A DNA stretch of 46,429 nucleotides from a virus. Both the position numbers and the translations under genes were made by a program. Positions within the stretch are counted from its first letter, which is position 1. Every line of letters begins with the position of its first letter. Of this stretch, positions 40,168 to 46,429 are shown in pieces. Location: positions 1-46,429 of IMG/VR virus record IMGVR_UViG_3300021347_000005; one strand, written 5' to 3'. The notes under the pieces are model-generated. The model was not told the origin of the DNA. It searched no databases and worked only from the letters and a program-made list of their open reading frames with translations.

Positions 40168-40991
40168 CAAAAACACCTCATATATTTATGTCTTTTGCAT
40201 CCGATTTGTTGTTGTTGAAAAGATAATTCAATTTTATGACCGGAACATTCCCATTTACCTTCATCGCAAATATCACAATAATGACATGTGCGGCAATTTT
40301 TTAACGGTAATTTTCCATGATGACAAATTTCATAATGAAGACACCATTTACATTCATAATAATCAGGATTGTTATTCATTCTTTGTGGTGGTATTTCGGA
40401 TGATATTATATCACGACCTTTATTGAGAAGAATATCCGCATAAGCTTTATCTAAAACAACTCTTTCATAATATCTTGAATCATCATTTTTATTTACTGCT
40501 ATATACAAACCCCTTGTCAACTCCCATTTCCGCATATAAACTTGCATCTGTCCGTAATGAATTGGTTTTGATTTTCTCAAACCATTTTTATTCATGTGTT
40601 TAAACGATTTGTCATTGTGTGTTTTGTATTCTCCAAGATGCGGAGTTTTTGGAGCATCAGGAATGTTTAAAAGTTTATCGTCTGGATGTCCTTTCATGTG
40701 ACCATTGCCATCAACAAATTCAGGTTGGTTATTAGGATCAACAAGACATATGATTCCGGCTTTTCTCAAATCATTTTGAATAATTGGTTCTTCATTATGT
40801 CCACGACCAAACAATCTGTTAAGTCTCGGACTTATTTGCAATTCAGAACAAAAACGGAATCCATACCATTGTTTTCTCGCACAATCGGCAAGTGTTGACA
40901 TACCTAAATATGGTCGTGGTTTTTGAACTATCAAACCATCTTCAATAATTTGTTCGACTTTTAGTCTTGTATCAATTGGCATTTCGGCCAT
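40167..40991 (-). CDS. Cas4/RecB-like PD-(D/E)XK nuclease
   Basis: The 274-aa protein has an N-terminal LADCARKQWYGFRFC stretch, HNEEPIIQND near 80-90, then the nuclease motifs GHPDDKLL (Asp) and LGEYKTH (E-x-K). At the C terminus there is a Cys/His-rich tail: CKWCLHYEICHHG, CRTCHYCDICDEG and further Cys. Several zinc or an Fe-S cluster could bind there. The family trims DNA ends for recombination. It begins the unit behind the promoter at 41097-41125. Confidence 0.86.
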   Translation of the reverse strand: MAEMPIDTRLKVEQIIEDGLIVQKPRPYLGMSTLADCARKQWYGFRFCSELQISPRLNRLFGRGHNEEPIIQNDLRKAGIICLVDPNNQPEFVDGNGHMKGHPDDKLLNIPDAPKTPHLGEYKTHNDKSFKHMNKNGLRKSKPIHYGQMQVYMRKWELTRGLYIAVNKNDDSRYYERVVLDKAYADILLNKGRDIISSEIPPQRMNNNPDYYECKWCLHYEICHHGKLPLKNCRTCHYCDICDEGKWECSGHKIELSFQQQQIGCKRHKYMRCF

Positions 40992-41024
40992 AATTCACCT
41001 ATTTTTTTAGTTAAGGGTTTGCGA

Positions 41025-41052
41025 TACAGGGTCAAAATTAATTGACCCTGTA
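41025..41052. promoter_or_regulatory. Perfect 11-bp inverted repeat in the nuclease 5' UTR
   Basis: TACAGGGTCAA and TTGACCCTGTA flank a six-base AATTAA loop. It lies about 45-70 bases downstream of the -10 box of the leftward promoter and about 35 bases before the nuclease ATG. No T-run follows on the - strand, so it is unlikely to be a terminator. An operator or a 5' UTR hairpin that changes translation or mRNA life are better guesses. Confidence 0.75.
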
Positions 41053-41096
41053 CAACCAACACTCAACATTTAAATGAAACAAAAGAAAGATAATTA

Positions 41097-41125
41097 ATAT
41101 TAGCACATATTCAATTCAGTGTCAA
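41097..41125 (-). promoter_or_regulatory. Leftward promoter for the replication and RNR genes
   Basis: TTGACA (41125-41120), 17-bp spacer, TAATAT (41102-41097) on the - strand. The -35 is consensus and the -10 matches four of six bases. It lies in the only wide gap (about 135 bases) of the leftward replication genes, directly upstream of the nuclease gene. Confidence 0.7.
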
Positions 41126-41126
41126 A

Positions 41127-41603
41127 TTATTCCCAACCTGGATCATCATCTTGATTTGTAGTATTTGTTTCTTGAACTTGTTGTGTTTGTGTTGGTATGT
41201 TTGCTGCTGGTAAATAACCAGAAACAGCATTGCTTTCGTCATAACCACCAGATGCGGGTTTTATTTTCACTTTCACAATCAAAGGTATACCATGCAATTC
41301 ATTTGTGTCTTTAATTGTTCCTGGCTTGCCGATAACTCTGCAAAGAGTAGCAAGTTCTTTTTTTGCAATTTCAACTGTAATAGTATTTGGATTTATAATA
41401 TTAATATTTGTCCAAATAAATCTACCGCTAAAATCACCTTGTATCACTTCAAATTTAATTTTGATGTATTTACCGGTTCTTGCTTCTGTTTGTTTAATTT
41501 CTGTTTCAACTATCTTACAAAGATAATCACCTTTTGGAATAGGATCAAAAGACCCCATATCTTCAAAATCATTTGCATCAAATGGTTGATCTAAAACTGC
41601 CAT
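41127..41603 (-). CDS. DUF669-like, SSB-type protein
   Basis: The 158-aa protein resembles the DUF669 family of phage single-strand binding-like proteins. It has an IPKGDYLCKIVETEIKQTEARTGKYIKIKFEV stretch (about 22-53), FSGRFIWTNINI and LIVKVKIKP, all OB-fold-like. The C-terminal end is polar and acidic (NQDDDPGWE), similar to SSB tails that bind partner proteins. It sits behind the Sak4-like ATPase, the usual pairing in phage recombination modules. Confidence 0.78.
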   Translation of the reverse strand: MAVLDQPFDANDFEDMGSFDPIPKGDYLCKIVETEIKQTEARTGKYIKIKFEVIQGDFSGRFIWTNINIINPNTITVEIAKKELATLCRVIGKPGTIKDTNELHGIPLIVKVKIKPASGGYDESNAVSGYLPAANIPTQTQQVQETNTTNQDDDPGWE

Positions 41604-41609
41604 AGTTCC

Positions 41610-42302
41610 TTACTCCTTATTGTTGTTTAAAATCTTATTAAAAAGCTTACCTAAATGCGGTTCCTCAATCGCATTTAATTCTTTGGTTCCTTTTGCTATC
41701 CATTGAATATCCGCATCTGTTTGTAAGTAGCGATATTCTTTTCCTTTTTGTGTGACACCTTTACGCATTGCAAAGACATAATCAAAAAGATATGGAAGAT
41801 TTGGGCCAAGTTGTTTACCGGGTGCTGATGGCATCCATGTATCGATTTCAGTAAACCCGTCTTTTTGTCTTTTTACTTTTGCAACAACATATATGTGTTT
41901 GTCAGGTAAATCTCTAAACTCTTTTAATAAAGGGTTTAGAGCATCAAGCATCCAACCATACGGGGCTTGCGCATGGTTGTTTCCGTCTTTTGGATTTTTT
42001 TGAAAATATTGTAAAATTGTTTCAGCAATATCTGAAACTGAATCAAGGACAATAGTTTCAAAATTTGCAAATTTCTTATCATTCTTGATTTTTTCAAGAA
42101 CATCCGCAAGATCGTTATGATCTTCAATTAAAGCAACTGGGATCTTTTCATTTTTCAAAGACATCATTTTCTTTTCAGATGAAATGATAAGCGGTTTTGG
42201 ACAAGTTTTTGCAAGTGTGGTTTTACCAATTCCTGAATCACCATAAACAAGACACTTGATAAAATTTGTTTGGTCTTTTGTTGTTGTTAGTTTAACTGCC
42301 AA
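41610..42302 (-). CDS. Sak4-like RecA-fold ATPase
   Basis: The 230-aa protein starts with TTG after GGAG. Walker A is GDSGIGKTTLA (18-28) and Walker B is ETIVLDSVSD (about 81-90). A YFFDYVFAM-like strand (PYLFDYVFAMRKG) comes late. Its length and motifs fit Sak4 single-strand annealing or recombination ATPases, which act together with an SSB-like partner such as the next gene. A role in concatemer formation is likely. Confidence 0.85.
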   Translation of the reverse strand: MAVKLTTTKDQTNFIKCLVYGDSGIGKTTLAKTCPKPLIISSEKKMMSLKNEKIPVALIEDHNDLADVLEKIKNDKKFANFETIVLDSVSDIAETILQYFQKNPKDGNNHAQAPYGWMLDALNPLLKEFRDLPDKHIYVVAKVKRQKDGFTEIDTWMPSAPGKQLGPNLPYLFDYVFAMRKGVTQKGKEYRYLQTDADIQWIAKGTKELNAIEEPHLGKLFNKILNNNKE

Positions 42303-42321
42303 TTTTTTATTCTCCTTTTTA

Positions 42322-42867
42322 TTAGTCTATCCATTCTTCTGAAGGCCAAACATCATCATCAGAGTCATCATTGAAAACATCATCTTCTGTTTCTTCAATC
42401 TCAGGTAAATCAACCTGCTCAACATTTTCAGATAAGATACCTTCAAGGTTGCCAGATTCAATTTTTTCTTCAGTGTCGTCATTGACAAGTTCAGTTTCAG
42501 GATCAGATTTCGGCAAATCAACTGTTACTTGTCCAGATGATGTATCACAATAAACTGTTTTTTTATCCGATTCTTTCAATAGTTTTACAAGTGTTGCGTC
42601 TCTTGTTCCTTTTTTGACTTTGATGTCTCTTTTTTCACAAAGACTCAAGAGAACTTCACGACCGTCTTTTTGCGCGGCAATTGCGTCATAATCTCTCTGT
42701 ATATCTTTGATTTCAGTTCCAAAAGTTTTTGTGTTTAATCCTAAATGTGGGGCATCTTTAAATTCAATAGGTTTTTCATCACATTTACATTTTGATCCAC
42801 AACCAGGATCTGCAATTTTTTCAATTGCAATCACAAGTCTTGTAAATAATTCCATCAATTCCTTCAT
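42322..42867 (-). CDS. Acidic protein with Cys site and possible HeH/SAP-like segment (181 aa)
   Basis: GGAGGAAAAA precedes the start. Residues 20-32 hold CGSKCKCDE. A basic helical stretch in the middle (KKGTRDATLVKLLKES) resembles HeH/SAP DNA-binding modules. The last 60 residues are very acidic and end DDVWPSEEWID. Acidic tails with terminal aromatic and hydrophobic residues often compete with DNA or recruit replication partners. Its position before Sak4 and SSB-like genes fits that. The family is not firmly identified. Confidence 0.65.
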   Translation of the reverse strand: MKELMELFTRLVIAIEKIADPGCGSKCKCDEKPIEFKDAPHLGLNTKTFGTEIKDIQRDYDAIAAQKDGREVLLSLCEKRDIKVKKGTRDATLVKLLKESDKKTVYCDTSSGQVTVDLPKSDPETELVNDDTEEKIESGNLEGILSENVEQVDLPEIEETEDDVFNDDSDDDVWPSEEWID

Positions 42868-42892
42868 TTTTTCCTCCGTTTTTAGTTAATGT

Positions 42893-43111
42893 TTATAAAC
42901 CATACTTCATAAGTTTTTTGACTATAACACCTATTCTATCCCATTCGATATCATAATCTTTATCAGACATTTTTGATCTTTCGTGACAATCTTTTACGTC
43001 TTCATATGTAATATCTTCTTGACTTGTTTCACAATATTGTATCAATTTTACTCCAAGGCTCTCAACTACACGAAAATTTCTACATGTTAAACATTTATGT
43101 TTTCTTTTCAT
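42893..43111 (-). CDS. Small zinc-finger-like protein (72 aa)
   Basis: The 72-residue protein has CLTCRNF at the N terminus and YCETS and DCHER about 20-35 residues later, a CxxC...C...C or CxxC...C...H site. The C-terminal half is helical. It overlaps the end of the thymidylate synthase family gene by 17 bases, with GAGGT in that gene as ribosome site. No family recognised. Confidence 0.65.
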   Translation of the reverse strand: MKRKHKCLTCRNFRVVESLGVKLIQYCETSQEDITYEDVKDCHERSKMSDKDYDIEWDRIGVIVKKLMKYGL

Positions 43112-43901
43112 TTATTTTTTTACCTCTCAATACCTCCGCTATTTCAAAAACATAATCATAAATATGAAGACCTTTTGATGTAGCGATAATTTCACCATTT
43201 TCAACACCAATCTCAGCAGCACAATATTGTTTCATCATTTCGATTGCGGCTAAGTTTGCAGGGAAACCACCATATAAATCCCAGGATCTGAAGTAAGGAA
43301 AGAAATGAAGCTTACCATCTTGAATACGTGTGTCGATGTGACGTAAACATGGAGGATCAATAAGCAACATGTCAGTGGGTTGTCCAACCTGGAGAATCAT
43401 TTGATTATTGCGGTGACCTTTGTTTTTGTAAGTCCATATCATTAATTCCATTTGGTTTAGGAATTTAGGTCTTTTACAAAAACTACAGCATTTTTTAAAA
43501 ATATTCTCATCATCAAGAAAATCCATAGTTTCAACATTGTAGATCGGTCTTCTGACTATACTATCCAATATTCCTTCAAAATCAGCTTTACATATCCGCT
43601 GACCGTATGTATAACTTTCTCCTTCTTTTTCTTCTCCAGTCATCAAATATGGTAGATAATTGTCAAGATAATCATATTCAACAGGGTTTGGAAAACCATA
43701 GTGTGCTGGTACTTGTGGTAATAGAGGCAACACATCTGGATTTTTTATACGGACTGTGGCGAAATCAAACTCAAGGCGCTTTTGTCCTTTATAAGAACCT
43801 TCATCAATTATGAATTCACGACCTTCTTCAATTGCAGTATATAATAATTGAAACCATGCGTCTGAAAGTGTTGTCGCTTCTATAAAAATTGGATTCAACA
43901 T
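43095..43901 (-). CDS. Thymidylate synthase family protein (ThyA-type)
   Basis: The 268-aa protein carries the family core: PPCLRHIDTRI with the catalytic Cys (about residue 184), RSWDLYGGFPANLAAIE (phosphate Arg and the dUMP-binding Asn) and KGLHIYDYVFE near the end. The Asn in PANLAA favours a uridine base, since cytidine hydroxymethylases carry Asp there. The product is therefore dTMP or a 5-hydroxymethyl-dUMP-type base; the sequence alone cannot separate these. It overlaps the upstream membrane protein stop (TAATG). Together with dCTP deaminase and dUTPase it forms a thymidylate pathway. Confidence 0.82.
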   Translation of the reverse strand: MLNPIFIEATTLSDAWFQLLYTAIEEGREFIIDEGSYKGQKRLEFDFATVRIKNPDVLPLLPQVPAHYGFPNPVEYDYLDNYLPYLMTGEEKEGESYTYGQRICKADFEGILDSIVRRPIYNVETMDFLDDENIFKKCCSFCKRPKFLNQMELMIWTYKNKGHRNNQMILQVGQPTDMLLIDPPCLRHIDTRIQDGKLHFFPYFRSWDLYGGFPANLAAIEMMKQYCAAEIGVENGEIIATSKGLHIYDYVFEIAEVLRGKKINEKKT

Positions 43902-44107
43902 TATTCTTTCGTCTCCTTTACTGTTTCAAATAATATTTCAATAATTAAAATTAGACTTACATATCCAAAAATAACTAAAAAAATTGAAACAAAAAAATCT
44001 TGTGATTCAAATTTACAGTCAATATAAATACAACAAAGTGTAAAAACCAAAGAAGACAAACAACCAGATATAAACCATGAATATAAAAATAAAGTTAAAT
44101 ATTCCAT
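43901..44107 (-). CDS. Small membrane protein with two TM segments (68 aa)
   Basis: Start ATG 44107 (MEYLTLFL) follows the dUTPase stop by one base with GGAG upstream; longer in-frame starts would overlap dUTPase. The product has two hydrophobic segments (about 3-26 and 36-60), with Cys in the first, and an acidic tail. A membrane protein inside the nucleotide gene cluster has no obvious role. Superinfection or lysis functions are guesses. Confidence 0.6.
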   Translation of the reverse strand: MEYLTLFLYSWFISGCLSSLVFTLCCIYIDCKFESQDFFVSIFLVIFGYVSLILIIEILFETVKETKE

Positions 44108-44108
44108 T

Positions 44109-44678
44109 TTAAACTCCTGTTGATCCGAAACCACCATCGTTTCGTTCAGTTTCATCGAGCGAGTCAACAACTTTGATATTAGGTTGAGAAACTCTTGTTA
44201 TTATTATTTGAGCAATACGTTCATGGTTTCTAATCACTACATGATTATATGAATTGTTTATGATAGCGATTCTGATTTCCCCCCTGTAATCAGAATCGAT
44301 CGTTCCAGGCGAATTCACAACACATATACCTTTTACAGCAAGTCCGCTTCTTGATCTGATTTGAGCTTCATAACCTTCAGGTATTGACATTTTTAAACCA
44401 GTATCAAAAACTTTTATGTCACCCGCTTTCACAAGTATATTGTCAGATTTTGATGAAACCCTAATATCCATTCCAGCTGATCCAGGTGTCATATATTTTG
44501 GAACATCAACATCATCATGTAATTTTTGAAATTTAATTTCTGGTTGTTTAAGTCTTCTATCAATAACATTACATAATTCATTTATCCAAACTTGAGTCGT
44601 CCAATCTAAATTATCGAAATGAAAATTGTTATTTGTGTTTTCATGAATTCTTTTTAGTGTTTCTTTGAATATTTTCAT
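44109..44678 (-). CDS. dut: dUTPase
   Basis: The 189-aa protein has the trimeric dUTPase motifs: GSAGMDIRV (1), RSRSGLAVKGI (2), SPGTIDSDYRGEIRIAI (3), NHERIAQIIITRV (4) and the C-terminal RNDGGFGSTGV (5). An N-terminal extension of about 48 residues comes before the core and is not typical. It converts dUTP to dUMP, which protects DNA from uracil and feeds thymidylate synthesis. Confidence 0.93.
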   Translation of the reverse strand: MKIFKETLKRIHENTNNNFHFDNLDWTTQVWINELCNVIDRRLKQPEIKFQKLHDDVDVPKYMTPGSAGMDIRVSSKSDNILVKAGDIKVFDTGLKMSIPEGYEAQIRSRSGLAVKGICVVNSPGTIDSDYRGEIRIAIINNSYNHVVIRNHERIAQIIITRVSQPNIKVVDSLDETERNDGGFGSTGV

Positions 44679-44838
44679 CGATAATTTCCCTTAAAAGTTT
44701 TTTTGTTAAATCAATATCTTTTGACATGCGGATTTTTAAATATTGACAATCATCGCACATTCTACACTTGTTTTTGTATTCAGTTAGTTTTGAACATGCC
44801 CTGCATTTATATTTTTTGAATGTTGGGGTATATCTCAT
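44641..44838 (-). CDS. Small zinc-finger protein (65 aa)
   Basis: The 65-residue protein has CRACSKL near 12-18 and CRMCDDC near 26-32, a likely zinc knuckle, followed by a basic helix. The start overlaps the lipoprotein stop (ATGA) and the end overlaps the dUTPase start by 38 bases. It may bind nucleic acid. No family recognised. Confidence 0.6.
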   Translation of the reverse strand: MRYTPTFKKYKCRACSKLTEYKNKCRMCDDCQYLKIRMSKDIDLTKKLLREIIDENIQRNTKKNS

Positions 44839-45059
44839 TTTATTGGCTTCCTAAAAGTTACTGATTCATCTTTATTGTCAAAATCATGTACACAAAATGT
44901 ATCTTCTCCGCATTTCTCAATAAGATATTTTTCTCCAGTTTTTATGTTTTGTACAATTGCTCCGTTCAATTGTCGAATATCATAAGGTATTAATTTTTTG
45001 TTGATTGTTACACAACCGCCTATAACCGAAATTAAAACTAAAATCAAAAACTCTTTCAT
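44835..45059 (-). CDS. Small predicted lipoprotein (74 aa)
   Basis: The signal peptide ends in the lipobox IGGC (Cys16), followed by a 58-residue soluble part (VTINKKLIPYDIRQLNG onward, two more Cys). Small lipoproteins near a phage peptidase can be outer spanins, but a matching inner spanin is not clear here. Alternatively it changes the host surface. GGATAAATA precedes the start. Confidence 0.6.
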   Translation of the reverse strand: MKEFLILVLISVIGGCVTINKKLIPYDIRQLNGAIVQNIKTGEKYLIEKCGEDTFCVHDFDNKDESVTFRKPIK

Positions 45060-45082
45060 TATTTATCCTATTATTAATTATA

Positions 45083-45379
45083 TTATCGAAAATTCCAACC
45101 AATAGCGATATATTCATCAACTATTTTATCAATATGTCTATGTGATCTATTATGTAGTTGAGCATTATAAATTTCAGTATCCGGTTCTGTATAAATTCTA
45201 AATTCACCTTTTTCAATATCATAGTAAATTTCCTTAGCTTTCTCACACCAATCACCATGTTTAAAATACATATCAACATGTGGACAAAAAGGTAAATCTA
45301 TTATTTTTATAAGATAGACATCATCACTTGAAACCGATGCAAAACATCCATGAATATGTTTTATAAATGTGACTTTCAT
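45083..45379 (-). CDS. Hypothetical protein (98 aa)
   Basis: Start ATG 45379 (MKVTFIK) overlaps the peptidase stop (TAATG), with AAGGTGG as ribosome site. The protein has several His and Cys (HIHGCFAS, PFCPHVDMYFKHGDWC), a possible metal site, and a helical C-terminal half. No family recognised. It is translated directly after the endolysin-type peptidase. Confidence 0.6.
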   Translation of the reverse strand: MKVTFIKHIHGCFASVSSDDVYLIKIIDLPFCPHVDMYFKHGDWCEKAKEIYYDIEKGEFRIYTEPDTEIYNAQLHNRSHRHIDKIVDEYIAIGWNFR

Positions 45380-45780
45380 TACCACCTTGCCTTTTTAGAT
45401 CTTACATCAATATGAGTGAAACTGTCATACTTACCAATACCATATTTATCGGTGTATTTGTCGTTTAAAACTTCATAAACAGAACTTGATTTTATTTTAC
45501 CCCATTGTTTTGTAATATTTGATAAAAATTCAACAACAATATCAGCAGCTTTTCCATGAACATGTTGACTATATGTTGAACCACCAATAGATATGTTATG
45601 GTTTTGACATCTACAACCACTGTTTATTTTTATCCTTATTTTTGATGAACAAGTAAGTTCATAAAAATCAAGTAAATCTTGTAGAACTTTGATCAATTCA
45701 GCATCAACATAGTCAAAATAACATTCACCACATTTACATTTAAACTCATCTCTTGAAAAATTTTTAGATAAGTCACCCAT
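45379..45780 (-). CDS. M15-family peptidase, probable endolysin
   Basis: The 133-aa protein matches Peptidase M15A/M15_3: an N-terminal LSKNFSRDEFKCKCG, RIKINSGCRCQNHN near 48-61, then HVHGKAADIVV with the zinc His and Asp, and FTHIDVR near the C terminus with the last His. It cuts D-Ala or L-Ala-D-Glu-type peptide bonds in the cell wall. There is no signal peptide, so release depends on a holin, which is encoded far away in the rightward arm (11837). Confidence 0.87.
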   Translation of the reverse strand: MGDLSKNFSRDEFKCKCGECYFDYVDAELIKVLQDLLDFYELTCSSKIRIKINSGCRCQNHNISIGGSTYSQHVHGKAADIVVEFLSNITKQWGKIKSSSVYEVLNDKYTDKYGIGKYDSFTHIDVRSKKARW

Positions 45781-45782
45781 TG

Positions 45783-45932
45783 TTATATTCCTTTTTCTTT
45801 GCGGTATTCAGCTACAACTTCTTTATATTGGATTCGAAAATCTTCTATATCAAATTTGATCACTTTACCGGATGGTTTATGGTGTATTTTTCTTATTGCC
45901 TTTAGTATGTCGCTTGTTATTGGAATTGCCAT
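45783..45932 (-). CDS. Small hypothetical protein (49 aa)
   Basis: A 49-residue protein starting after GGAGAAAAACG and stopping 2 bases before the peptidase gene. It is basic and helical (DILKAIRKIHHKPSGKVIK). The good ribosome site and tight spacing support it. Function unknown. Confidence 0.55.
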   Translation of the reverse strand: MAIPITSDILKAIRKIHHKPSGKVIKFDIEDFRIQYKEVVAEYRKEKGI

Positions 45933-46053
45933 CGTTTTTCTCCTTTATTTTAATATAAGGTGCTATAAGTACCATAATTGCGAAAACTATTATAAATGTT
46001 ATACAACCTATCGCAATTAAAAAATATTGTAATGTTGGGTTATTTATCTTCAT
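45877..46053 (-). CDS. Small membrane protein (58 aa), near the peptidase
   Basis: The 58-residue frame has one strong transmembrane segment (about 8-34) and a basic, Asn/Lys-rich tail encoded over the start of the next gene (56-base overlap). Placed before the peptidase it could be a holin or antiholin-type peptide. The overlap of the tail with another gene makes its exact end less certain. Confidence 0.45.
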   Translation of the reverse strand: MKINNPTLQYFLIAIGCITFIIVFAIMVLIAPYIKIKEKNDGNSNNKRHTKGNKKNTP

Positions 46054-46180
46054 CTTTCATCATTTCTTTTATTACATTTATATCAAGTTTGACATTATGT
46101 TTAGGAGTTTGTTCAATCATTTCTTCTATTATTTCGTCGTTTATCATTTCTTTTATTGTTTGGTCGATTGTTTTGTTCAT
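46040..46180 (-). CDS. Small acidic protein (46 aa), first gene after the operator-promoter
   Basis: A 46-residue protein after AAAAGGAAAAAACC. It is acidic and helical (IKEMINDEIIEEMIEQ) and so may form a dimer. It is the first gene behind the promoter flanked by inverted repeats at 46220-46267. It overlaps the next gene by 14 bases. No helix-turn-helix is visible. Confidence 0.55.
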   Translation of the reverse strand: MNKTIDQTIKEMINDEIIEEMIEQTPKHNVKLDINVIKEMMKDEDK

Positions 46181-46219
46181 GGTTTTTTCCTTTTTCAATT
46201 TTTTTGATCTCTTTATTAC

Positions 46220-46248
46220 AGTTTACTAAAATTAGAATCTAATGTCAA
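46220..46248 (-). promoter_or_regulatory. Leftward promoter inside an operator-like repeat
   Basis: TTGACA (46248-46243), 17-bp spacer, TAAACT (46225-46220) on the - strand. The consensus -35 sits between two perfect 11-bp arms: AAAATTAGAAT (46228-46238) and its reverse complement (46257-46267). The inner arm also makes a smaller palindrome ATTAGA-A-TCTAAT (46231-46243) in the promoter spacer. A dimeric repressor bound here would block the promoter. The outer arm touches the primase stop codon. Confidence 0.75.
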
Positions 46249-46266
46249 TAGAAAATATTCTAATTT

Positions 46267-46429
46267 TCAATTTATTTCAATTAAAAACCATTTTACAATA
46301 TTACTATTCATTTTTTGTAAACACAAATCGCCGGCAACCTCACCAACCATTGACGATAAAAACATTCCAATCGATTGAGTTTTTCTTTTCTTATCGCCGA
46401 ACAACTCTTCCATTGCATCACCCCATAGT
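46267..46429 (-). CDS. C-terminal end of primase-helicase gene (second copy at the contig end)
   Basis: This continues the gene at 1-2681 through the terminal overlap. The unique part is 46267-46297 and encodes the last residues, ending ...VKWFLIEIN. The part 46298-46423 repeats 1-126 exactly. The final six bases differ from 127-132 and would change Leu to Trp and Pro to Leu, so they may be a strain variant or assembly edge error. Confidence 0.85.
   Translation of the reverse strand, partial: LWGDAMEELFGDKKRKTQSIGMFLSSMVGEVAGDLCLQKMNSNIVKWFLIEIN
46298..46423. repeat. Terminal direct repeat (assembly overlap of a circular map)
   Basis: Bases 46298-46423 equal 1-126 without mismatch and the primase-helicase frame passes through. 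This indicates a circular or circularly permuted genome of about 46.3 kb. A physical short terminal repeat is less likely, because it would lie inside a coding gene. Confidence 0.9.

Noticed and set aside
1-46429. Genome-wide TGA reassignment to Trp (code 4) or Gly (code 25)
   Set aside because: Only two genes have internal TGA. Long proteins such as the terminase and polymerase use TGG for all visible Trp, and many genes end in TGA overlapping the next start.
1-46429. tRNA genes, integrase, attachment sites and lysogeny repressor
   Set aside because: I looked for tRNA T-loop and cloverleaf patterns and for recombinase motifs on both strands and found none that hold up; a covariance search would be the decisive test.

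Overview
The window is an essentially complete genome of a tailed bacteriophage with a contractile tail (myovirus morphotype), assembled as a circle of about 46.3 kb. The first 126 bases recur at the right end (46298-46423), and the primase-helicase gene that runs off the left edge continues in frame across that junction to a TGA at 46267-46269. A P22 gp3-like small terminase suggests headful packaging, which gives circularly permuted DNA, so the ends are probably an assembly cut and not physical termini. The DNA is AT-rich. Genes have strong GGAGG-type Shine-Dalgarno sites, several TTG starts, sigma70-like promoters and many ATGA/TAATG stop-start overlaps. These features, plus an anaerobic ribonucleotide reductase, suggest a low-GC anaerobic host; the exact host cannot be named. 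I saw no integrase, recognisable repressor gene, tRNA or CRISPR array.

There are two divergent arms. The rightward arm (about 4570-31163, + strand) starts with small unknown genes and a terminator. A repeat-rich non-coding region follows (5454-6139), a candidate origin or operator region that ends in a good promoter. Then come an AP2-type DNA-binding protein, small terminase, a string of overlapping micro-genes, large terminase, an SGNH-hydrolase-bearing structural protein, a holin-like protein, portal, MuF-like protein, protease/scaffold, decoration protein, major capsid, connectors, sheath, tube, frameshifted tail chaperone, tape measure, baseplate hub, spike, gp25-like, gpJ-like and gpI-like proteins, and a long cysteine-rich beta-helix fibre.

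The leftward arm (- strand) reads from a consensus promoter at 4466-4494 through an astacin-type lipoprotein protease and small Cys-rich proteins to the primase-helicase, across the junction. A second promoter (46220-46248) inside an inverted repeat then serves tiny proteins, an M15 peptidase, a lipoprotein, dUTPase, thymidylate synthase family protein, an acidic protein, a Sak4-like ATPase and an SSB-like protein. A third promoter (41097-41125) serves a Cas4/RecB-like nuclease, SF2 helicase, 3D-domain protein, class III RNR, DnaQ-like exonuclease, dCTP deaminase, DNA polymerase III alpha and a VRR-NUC nuclease. The arms converge on a bidirectional terminator at 31171-31188.

The leftward genes form a nearly self-sufficient replication and nucleotide factory: priming, unwinding, polymerase, proofreading, recombination and dNTP supply. 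The rightward genes build and package the virion. The most unusual points are a lipid-anchored astacin protease without room for a propeptide, two structural genes each interrupted by one in-frame TGA, a lambda-type GGGAAAG frameshift site with a downstream stem, a beta-helix fibre with a CxxC pair in many of its turns, and the palindrome and repeat region before the late genes.
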